From positions 1-5,105 of the forward strand of contig CALDGV010000019.1 of assembly GCA_937941745.1 (NCBI GenBank): a stretch of DNA of 5,105 nucleotides. The letters run 5' to 3'. The DNA comes from an uncultured Prosthecobacter sp. GTDB lineage: Bacteria; Verrucomicrobiota; Verrucomicrobiia; Verrucomicrobiales; Verrucomicrobiaceae. Below are positions 1 to 5,105 of this stretch, piece after piece; positions within the stretch are counted from its first letter, which is position 1; every line of letters begins with the position of its first letter. The notes beneath the pieces were generated by a model. It did not search any database. It saw nothing but the letters and a program-made list of their open reading frames with translations, and was not told where the DNA came from. Made by a program: the position numbers and the translations under genes.

Positions 1-1
1 T

Positions 2-1879
2 ATCCACCGCCTCATCACGGCGGCTCCGGACCAGCTTCACAGGCGGAGAGGCTTCCGAAATCCGTTCCGCATCTCATGCAGTGCCCTGGTGCTGGCCTGC
101 CTCATCTGCTCCACCCTGCTGCTGAAGGCGCAGAAGACCCTCACCAGCGGCAGTCTGGGAGGCGATGGCCTGCTCAGACTGGAAATTCGCAGCATCTTCG
201 ACCCACTGCCTCCCAGCGGCTATGCTCCGCTGCGGATCGTGGCCAGCAATGGCAGTCGCAGCGAGCTGTCTTGGAAATTTTTCACGCTTTCAAAAACAAG
301 GCAGTTCCGGCATGAAAACGAGCACCATGGCCACTTCACCCTGCTGACCTCCCCGGGAAGCACGCAGTCCGCCACTTTTCTAGCCCCGATGGCCGTGGAT
401 TATGGTGCCATCAGCATGGCCTACCGGAACAACAGCCATCAGCTGGAGGTGGCTGTGGATGTCGCTGGGAGAGACGTGCGAACTTTTCAGGAGTATCACA
501 GCCGGACCCATGGGTTCCCTGCCCTGGCGATCAGCAAACGGCTGGCTGATGGCCATCATTCCAAACTGAAGGACGCGGTGGAAACACAGCTCAAAGGTCG
601 CCCAGGAGGAACAAGCAATTTCTTTGGCAGCGAGTTCAATCCTTCCGACCTGCCAGAAGATTGGCTCGGCCTGAGCGGCTTCGATTTCCTGATGATCAGC
701 CATCAAGAATGGCAGGCGCTGAAGCCTGGGCAGCAGTTCGCTGTGCTGCAGTGGGTTCGGCTTTACGGCAATCTTCATGTTTATGCCACGGACGGCATCA
801 GTGCCGCGGGACTTGGACTGCCGGAAGGATTTCAAAACGACCGGAAGGACCATTCGCTCGGCAACATCCAGATCATCCGTTGGGATGGCCGCTCCCTGGA
901 CCCTGCCTCCACGGTGGGGCGCTACCTGGGTGCCCCCATCCGGACGACGGATCTGACCTCGGCTTATTCCATCCTGAAGTCTGGCCTGCCGGCCTGGGGA
1001 CTGCTCAGTGCGCTGGGCAGGCGGGATTTTGCCTCCTGGCAGGTCGTGGTGTTCCTGATGCTTTTTGGCATCGTGGTCGGCCCGGTGAATCTTTTCGTCT
1101 TTGCTCCACCTGGGCGCCGGCATCGCCTGTTCATCACAACACCCCTGCTCTCCATCGGAGCAAGCCTGCTCATGGTGGGCATCATCCTGGTCCAGGATGG
1201 CATGGGCGGCACCGGGGCCCGGCTCGTGGCGATCGATCTTGAGCCGCATGAAGCGGCCGCCTATGTGACCCAGGTACAGACCTGCCGCACCGGAATGCTG
1301 CTCGGCAGTGGATTTGAGATGAAGCAAGCCGCGCTGGTCGAGCCGGTGGCCATGCCCGACACACCTTGGTCGAAGCTGAAAAGCAGCAGCAACAGCCAGG
1401 TGGTGCAGCTCGCACAAGCAGGCCCGCTGCGCAGCGGGAACTACTTCCAAAGCCGCACGGAACAGGGTCAGGTGCTGCGCGCCGTCGTTTCCACACGGGC
1501 ACGACTGGAGTTGAAAAGCGGTCAGGCAACGGGTGCCGCGCCCGAAATCATTTCTGCTCTCGGCTTCACCCTCGACGATCTGTTTTACTTCGACGCCGAA
1601 GGCAGGGTGTGGCGCGCTTCAGGGCCTGTGATGACCGGCCAGCAGGTGCCCCTAAGAGCCACCGAAGCTGCCGCCCTGCGAGCCAGCCTCACGAACACTT
1701 TGGAACTGGTGGGCGGCAGCCATCAAAGCCGCCTGAAAGCGTTCATGCAGGGGACACCGCCACGAAACGCCTTCCTGGCGACCGCCAAAGCCGCGCCAGG
1801 TTTCGTGCTCGATCCCCTGCCTTCCGTCCGCTGGGAACAGGATCACGTGCTGGTTTTTGGCACGCTGGCTCAACCTTGA
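2..1879 (+). CDS. ABC-transporter-associated envelope protein with GATase-like periplasmic domain (5' partial)
   Basis: No stop occurs in this frame from base 2, and no ATG, GTG or TTG precedes the GTG at 89. The segment before 89 encodes RRRGFRNPFR, just ahead of the hydrophobic run SALVLACLICSTLLL. Together these form a normal signal peptide or anchor, so the start probably lies left of the window; GTG 89 (596 aa) would lose the basic n-region. Numbering from GTG 89: residues 20-315 look extracytoplasmic. FDFLMISHQEWQAL (198-211) and AVLQWVRLYGNLHVY (218-232) resemble the class-I glutamine-amidotransferase-like fold of ABC-linked membrane proteins, with no catalytic Cys evident. Helices at about 318-338 and 349-368 flank the basic loop PPGRRHRLF, and the GPVN...RRHR...TTPLLS pattern recurs in such proteins. 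Residues 370-596 form a second, probably periplasmic, domain. The ATPase gene follows after 13 bases, suggesting an accessory transporter subunit. The substrate is unknown. The reading frame is certain; the role is inferred. Confidence 0.8.
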   Translation: MHRLITAAPDQLHRRRGFRNPFRISCSALVLACLICSTLLLKAQKTLTSGSLGGDGLLRLEIRSIFDPLPPSGYAPLRIVASNGSRSELSWKFFTLSKTRQFRHENEHHGHFTLLTSPGSTQSATFLAPMAVDYGAISMAYRNNSHQLEVAVDVAGRDVRTFQEYHSRTHGFPALAISKRLADGHHSKLKDAVETQLKGRPGGTSNFFGSEFNPSDLPEDWLGLSGFDFLMISHQEWQALKPGQQFAVLQWVRLYGNLHVYATDGISAAGLGLPEGFQNDRKDHSLGNIQIIRWDGRSLDPASTVGRYLGAPIRTTDLTSAYSILKSGLPAWGLLSALGRRDFASWQVVVFLMLFGIVVGPVNLFVFAPPGRRHRLFITTPLLSIGASLLMVGIILVQDGMGGTGARLVAIDLEPHEAAAYVTQVQTCRTGMLLGSGFEMKQAALVEPVAMPDTPWSKLKSSSNSQVVQLAQAGPLRSGNYFQSRTEQGQVLRAVVSTRARLELKSGQATGAAPEIISALGFTLDDLFYFDAEGRVWRASGPVMTGQQVPLRATEAAALRASLTNTLELVGGSHQSRLKAFMQGTPPRNAFLATAKAAPGFVLDPLPSVRWEQDHVLVFGTLAQP

Positions 1880-1892
1880 TCACTCTGCACCG

Positions 1893-2927
1893 ATGTCCTC
1901 ACCTGCCGAAATCGACACCTCCCAGCCCGCGATTGTGGTGGAGGACTTACGACGCAGTTTTGGCGCCTTGAAGGCGGTGGATGGCGTTTCATTCAGCATC
2001 GATCACGGGCGCGTGGTCGGTTTTGTCGGCGCGAACGGAGCTGGCAAGACGACCACGATGCGCATCCTTGCCACGCTCGATCATCCCAGCAGCGGCAGCG
2101 CCCGGGTGGGCGGGCATCATGTGGTCCACTATCCGGCCAAGGTGCGCCGCCTGCTTGGCTGGATGCCGGACAGCTTTGGCACTTACGAGCACATGACCGT
2201 GCTGGAATACCTGGACTTCTATGCCCGGGCGCTCGGATACAAAGGCACTGAGCGTGTGCAGCGCATTCAGGAAGTCATGGACTTCACCGACCTCACGCCA
2301 CTGGCCGACCGGCTGAGCAACAAGATGTCCAAAGGCCAGACGCAGCGCCTATGCCTGGGGCGTGCGCTTTTGCATGACCCGCAGATTCTGATCATGGACG
2401 AACCCGCCGCTGGCCTGGACCCGAAGGCACGTGTGGAGTTGAAGCGGCTCATCCGCATCCTCGCGGACGAAGGCAAGACCATCCTCATCAGCTCGCACAT
2501 CCTCTCGGAGCTCGGGGAAATGTGCGACAGCCTGCTCTTCATTGATCAAGGCCGCATCGTGCATCACGGCGACGCCGAGTCGATGACCCGGCCCGGCAGT
2601 ACCCCCGAGACGCTGGTTCACGTGCAAACCTCAGGAGAGCCTGCCAAACTGATCGAATGGGCGCTCACGGCCCCGCGGGTCAAGGTCATCGAAGAAACCC
2701 GGCGCGGCGCCCGGCTGCGCATTGAATCCGCCGATGAAGCCGTGCTCGCGGGCACGCTGAAGCGCATGGTGCTGGATGGCATTCCCGTGGTGGATTTTCA
2801 TCGAGAAGAACGCCGTTTGGAAGACGCCTTCATTGACATGCTGGGCCAGATTGACAGCACCAGCTTCAAAGGCGAAACGCCCGCTCATGCCACGCCGCCG
2901 ACACCTCCGCCGCTGCCTCCATCCTAG
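1893..2927 (+). CDS. ABC transporter ATP-binding protein (ABC-2 exporter type)
   Basis: This is the cytoplasmic ATPase that would power an ABC-2 type exporter. From ATG 1893 it has 344 residues. Visible motifs are Walker A GANGAGKTT (46-54), signature MSKGQTQR (145-152), Walker B ILIMDEP (165-171), D-loop GLDP (174-177) and the switch His in SSH (202). The Q-loop position reads MPDSFG (91-96), with Asp93 where Gln is usual; acidic residues occur here in some ABC-2 ATPases. Residues 235-317 form the C-terminal extension typical of the family and end in a RRLEDAFIDML motif. A Pro-rich tail (335-343) follows. ATG 1893 was chosen because the domain begins soon after it. The in-frame TTG at 1857 would add 12 residues and overlap the upstream gene by 23 bases. 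No clear Shine-Dalgarno precedes 1893, so coupling to the upstream gene is likely. No permease gene is complete in the window; the exported substrate cannot be read from sequence. Confidence 0.95.
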   Translation: MSSPAEIDTSQPAIVVEDLRRSFGALKAVDGVSFSIDHGRVVGFVGANGAGKTTTMRILATLDHPSSGSARVGGHHVVHYPAKVRRLLGWMPDSFGTYEHMTVLEYLDFYARALGYKGTERVQRIQEVMDFTDLTPLADRLSNKMSKGQTQRLCLGRALLHDPQILIMDEPAAGLDPKARVELKRLIRILADEGKTILISSHILSELGEMCDSLLFIDQGRIVHHGDAESMTRPGSTPETLVHVQTSGEPAKLIEWALTAPRVKVIEETRRGARLRIESADEAVLAGTLKRMVLDGIPVVDFHREERRLEDAFIDMLGQIDSTSFKGETPAHATPPTPPPLPPS

Positions 2928-4986
2928 GAGGACCGCCCGTGGCACGATGGCGGTGCTGCTGGGGTGCTTCTGCCTGGCCTTCTCGCAGCCCGCCGAACAA
3001 ATCGTGCGTGAAGGAGCCCTCGTGGTGAAGGTGCAGGGCGGCGCGGCCCAGCAGTGGGATGCCCTGCAGGCGATGCTCAAGGACCAGCTCACCCTTTCCG
3101 GCCTCCAATCCGCCTCGGAACCGCTGGCCGACGATCTGGCCTTTTTCACCCGCCAGCACTACATCCGCGAAGGCTGGCCGGAAGCCGAGGTGCGGTGGGA
3201 TTTGAAGGGCAACCTCATCACCCTCAATGTGGAAAGCGGAACGCAGACCCGCATCGGCAGCGTGACCTGGGAGGGTGACACGCAGGTCCTGCCTGCTGAA
3301 GAAATGCGCCGGTTTCTGCTGCGGCCCAGCCTGGAAAAGGAAGGTGCAGACAAGCAGCATCCCGTGTGGGTCAGCAGTGATCTCCAGACCGGAGCCAGCC
3401 TGGTGCAGCGCCGGCTGCGTGCCGAAGGCTACCTGCAGGCTGAAACGGTGCTGATTCCCTCGGCCAGCCTGGATGCCGAAGGGCGGCGTGACCTCACGCT
3501 CAGCGTGAAGGCTGGACCTGCGTTTCAATTTGGAAGCGTGAGCCTGGATGGAGCACCGGCCGAACTGCAAAAGCAGGCGCAGGAGATCATTGCCACTGCG
3601 GGCGCAGGGCCTTTCAATGAAGCGCGGGTGCAGCAGATCGAAAACCGGCTCTCCAGCCTGCTGCACGAGCACGGCTGGCTGGATGCACAGACGCTCTCCG
3701 ACTACGAACTCCAACCGCAGGGCGGCACGGTGGATGTGGAGATGACCCTGCTGCCAGGTCCGCGCTACCGAGTGCAGCAGGCTGAGCCGCACCCTGGATT
3801 CAGCCGGGGTTCACAGCGCGTGCTCAAGGCAGGCTTTCGCGAACTCGAAGGCCGCTACTATTCCGCGGAAGACCTGGATCTGGCCTTCCGGCGTGCGCTC
3901 GACACCGGCATGTTCGCCCGGCTGGATGTGGAGCCTCAAAAAGCGCCCGAGCAGCCAACGGCAGACACTCCGTGGGCAGATCTGCTCATCAGCGGCGAGG
4001 AGACGAAACCCAAGACGCTTGGCTTCGAAATCGGCTTCGACACCTTTCTGGGGCCGCAGGCAGGCGTGACCTGGAAAAACACGAACCTGCTGGACACAGG
4101 CAACACCCTGGCGGCCGAGCTCAACTGGAGCACCGCAGGCCCGCTGGGCTCTCTCAGCCTGAAAGATCCCGCCTTCCTTGGCTCCACTTACGAAGGCTCG
4201 GCACGGCTGGCGGTGGAAAGCTTCGACCTCTTTGAATACACGCGCTACGGCACCAGCTTGAACCTGGAACTGGCCCGGCGGGTCAGCCGGCACTTCAGCT
4301 ACAGCCTCTTTGGTGGTGCCTCCATCAACAGCGTGGACACCAGCGTGCTGACGGAGGAGGAAATCGGCCCTGACCTTTACACCCTGGCCTTTGTCGGCGT
4401 GAACCTGCTGCTGGATCACCGGAACAATGTCGTCCTGCCTACCCAGGGCTGGTTCCTGAATGCCCGCATCGAGACCACGCTGGATGCGATGGGCTCAGGT
4501 GTAAGCTACCTGCGCACGGATCTGCGTGGAGCCTGGTATCAGCCCATCACTCAAAAACTTCGGTTCGCTGCCGGCGGCGCTCTGCTCAACATCCAGGGTG
4601 CTCCGGCGGAGGACATTCCAATTGATTCACGCGTCTTCAACGGCGGCCCGAACAGCGTCCGCGCCTTTGCCGAACGTGAGCTGGGACCACTCACGGAAGG
4701 CGGGACTCCCCTCGGCGGCACTTCAGCGCTCATCGTCAGCGCCGAATTGAGCTACGAGATTGCCAGCAACCTGGAACTGGCGGTGTTCACCGATGCCGGA
4801 AGCCTGGGCCTAGGCAGGAACACCAGCGCCCTGGATTACTCCTCCGACTTCCGCACCACCATCGGCGCGGGCCTGCGCTACCATCTGCCCTTCGGACCCA
4901 TCCGCATTGACTACGGCCACAACGTCTCAAGGCGGACTGGAGAGGGCAGCGGCATGCTGCATGTGGTGGTGGGCTTTGCGTTTTGA
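2887..4986 (+). CDS. BamA/TamA-family (Omp85) outer membrane protein with POTRA repeats
   Basis: Omp85 proteins sit in the outer membrane and insert or translocate proteins there. From ATG 2887 this one has 699 residues. An Arg-rich n-region (2-18) leads into the hydrophobic MAVLLGCFCLAFS, with likely cleavage after Ser33. Four POTRA-like units follow at about 44-118, 121-211, 212-292 and 293-372; the boundaries RIGSVTWEGD and FQFGSVSLDG are typical, and the first unit is degenerate. The barrel runs from about 375 to 699. It contains LDHRNNVVLPTQGW (509-522), the loop-6 motif in GGPNSVRAF (586-594, with Ala where VRGF/Y is usual), and ends LHVVVGFAF, with the terminal Phe of outer-membrane barrels. 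E. coli TamA has 577 residues and three POTRAs; BamA has 810 and five. This lies between them, so it is not assigned to either. The start is uncertain: ATG 2947 gives 679 residues and follows an AGGAGG, but leaves no basic n-region. The 2887 start overlaps the ATPase gene by 41 bases. Confidence 0.92.
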   Translation: MPRRRHLRRCLHPRRTARGTMAVLLGCFCLAFSQPAEQIVREGALVVKVQGGAAQQWDALQAMLKDQLTLSGLQSASEPLADDLAFFTRQHYIREGWPEAEVRWDLKGNLITLNVESGTQTRIGSVTWEGDTQVLPAEEMRRFLLRPSLEKEGADKQHPVWVSSDLQTGASLVQRRLRAEGYLQAETVLIPSASLDAEGRRDLTLSVKAGPAFQFGSVSLDGAPAELQKQAQEIIATAGAGPFNEARVQQIENRLSSLLHEHGWLDAQTLSDYELQPQGGTVDVEMTLLPGPRYRVQQAEPHPGFSRGSQRVLKAGFRELEGRYYSAEDLDLAFRRALDTGMFARLDVEPQKAPEQPTADTPWADLLISGEETKPKTLGFEIGFDTFLGPQAGVTWKNTNLLDTGNTLAAELNWSTAGPLGSLSLKDPAFLGSTYEGSARLAVESFDLFEYTRYGTSLNLELARRVSRHFSYSLFGGASINSVDTSVLTEEEIGPDLYTLAFVGVNLLLDHRNNVVLPTQGWFLNARIETTLDAMGSGVSYLRTDLRGAWYQPITQKLRFAAGGALLNIQGAPAEDIPIDSRVFNGGPNSVRAFAERELGPLTEGGTPLGGTSALIVSAELSYEIASNLELAVFTDAGSLGLGRNTSALDYSSDFRTTIGAGLRYHLPFGPIRIDYGHNVSRRTGEGSGMLHVVVGFAF
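2926..2931 (+). promoter_or_regulatory. Shine-Dalgarno AGGAGG at the ATPase/Omp85 junction
   Basis: AGGAGG overlaps the TAG stop (2925-2927) of the ATPase gene and is a perfect anti-16S match. It lies 15 bases before ATG 2947, the nearest downstream in-frame Omp85 start, which is longer than the usual 5-9. It lies an ideal 7 bases before GTG 2939, but that codon is out of frame and opens only 29 codons. The site argues for initiation downstream of the ATPase stop, while the signal-peptide argument favours ATG 2887. A chance hexamer in GC-rich DNA cannot be excluded. Confidence 0.5.
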
Positions 4987-5053
4987 GCTGTCCGGTGGAC
5001 AAGCCCAGGTCCCACGCCAGTGTAGTGCTCCAAACCCCTTCCATCCTCACACC
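4987..5053 (+). other. Intergenic gap between the Omp85 gene and the YqeY-like gene
   Basis: These 67 bases hold a small perfect inverted repeat, TGTCC-GGT-GGACA at 4989-5001. It has a five-base stem and no T-run after it, so it is not a convincing intrinsic terminator. A possible weak promoter is TGGACA (4996-5001) and TGTAGT (5021-5026) with a 19-base spacer. That spacing is long and the -10 matches only four of six bases. No Shine-Dalgarno is visible before ATG 5054. Whether the last gene belongs to the same transcript cannot be settled from sequence. Confidence 0.35.
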
Positions 5054-5105
5054 ATGCCCCTCTCTGCTCAGATCGTCGAAGACATGAAAACGGCCATGAA
5101 GGCCA
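5054..5105 (+). CDS. GatB/YqeY domain-containing protein (3' partial, N-terminus only)
   Basis: ATG 5054 opens MPLSAQIVEDMKTAMKA and runs off the right edge. This matches the start of YqeY-family proteins, which typically begin MSL...I...LKEAM.AKD and are about 150 residues long. The family is a small, soluble, all-helical protein related to the C-terminal tRNA-binding domain of the GatB amidotransferase subunit. Its cellular role is poorly defined. The call rests on only 17 codons, but the pattern of a short leader, an amphipathic helix and a (D/E)MK.AMKA core is distinctive. ATG 5084 (residue 11) is a less likely start because it would remove half of the first helix. The gene is probably functionally unrelated to the upstream envelope genes. 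Confidence 0.72.
   Translation, partial: MPLSAQIVEDMKTAMKA

Noticed and set aside
76..315. Plus-strand open frame starting at ATG 76
   Set aside because: It overlaps the first gene in another frame, and its composition (Gln/Arg/Ala/His-rich) is typical of an off-frame reading.
380..1450. Long minus-strand open frame (356 codons)
   Set aside because: It lies wholly antisense to the envelope protein gene, and its translation is low-complexity His/Arg/Gln-rich with no recognisable domain. It is a shadow of GC-biased codons.
2776..2886. Longest possible Omp85 start at ATG 2776
   Set aside because: It would overlap the conserved C-terminal part of the ATPase by 152 bases and place a non-signal-like segment ahead of an evident signal peptide.
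2947..2985. Lipobox-like LLGC near the Omp85 N-terminus, and VLAC near the N-terminus of the first gene
   Set aside because: In the Omp85 protein only about four hydrophobic residues precede the Cys, too few for a lipoprotein signal. In the first protein the hydrophobic run continues past the Cys. Neither fits a lipoprotein.
2866..3792. Minus-strand open frame (308 codons) opposite the Omp85 gene
   Set aside because: It is antisense to clear POTRA coding sequence and has no family resemblance. The same applies to the minus-strand frame at 3811-4419.
4989..5016. Inverted repeats as a terminator after the Omp85 gene
   Set aside because: The best stem is five bases with a three-base loop, an alternative GTGGAC/GTCCCAC pairing needs a bulge, and neither is followed by a T-run.

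Overview
The window comes from a GC-rich Gram-negative bacterium. The strongest sign is a BamA/TamA-type outer-membrane barrel protein, which implies a second membrane. The style of the large accessory membrane protein and the ABC ATPase recalls Verrucomicrobiota (Prosthecobacter/Verrucomicrobium-like) or related PVC bacteria. That placement is an impression from protein style, not a computed result.

Layout, all on the + strand. (1) Positions 2-1879: a large envelope protein whose frame is open to the left edge, so its start is probably outside the window. It has an N-terminal hydrophobic signal or anchor, a big extracytoplasmic domain with a glutamine-amidotransferase-like stretch, two transmembrane helices around a short Arg-rich cytoplasmic loop, and a second extracytoplasmic domain. 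(2) Positions 1893-2927: an ABC-2-type ATPase, starting 13 bases after gene 1 stops. (3) Positions 2887 (or 2947)-4986: an Omp85-superfamily protein with about four POTRA-like repeats and a C-terminal barrel ending in Phe. It overlaps the ATPase gene or starts just after it. (4) A 67-base gap with no convincing terminator. (5) From 5054 to the right edge: the first 17 codons of a GatB/YqeY-family gene.

Genes 1-3 are packed like one operon. The ATPase needs a membrane permease. None is complete here, and gene 1, with only two clear helices plus the signal segment, looks more like an accessory subunit, so an ABC-2 permease gene is expected just upstream. The set would then join a cytoplasmic motor, a protein spanning the inner membrane with large periplasmic domains, and an outer-membrane Omp85 protein. 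Physical linkage between them is inferred only from gene order. The YqeY-like gene is probably an unrelated housekeeping gene.

The points most worth a second look are the ATPase-Omp85 junction (a perfect Shine-Dalgarno aimed at an out-of-frame GTG, and a dual-coded Pro-rich/Arg-rich stretch), the aspartate at the Q-loop position of the ATPase, the VRAF variant of the Omp85 VRGF/Y motif, and the ABC-accessory/ATPase/Omp85 gene set itself. No RNA genes, mobile elements, CRISPR arrays or notable repeats were seen.
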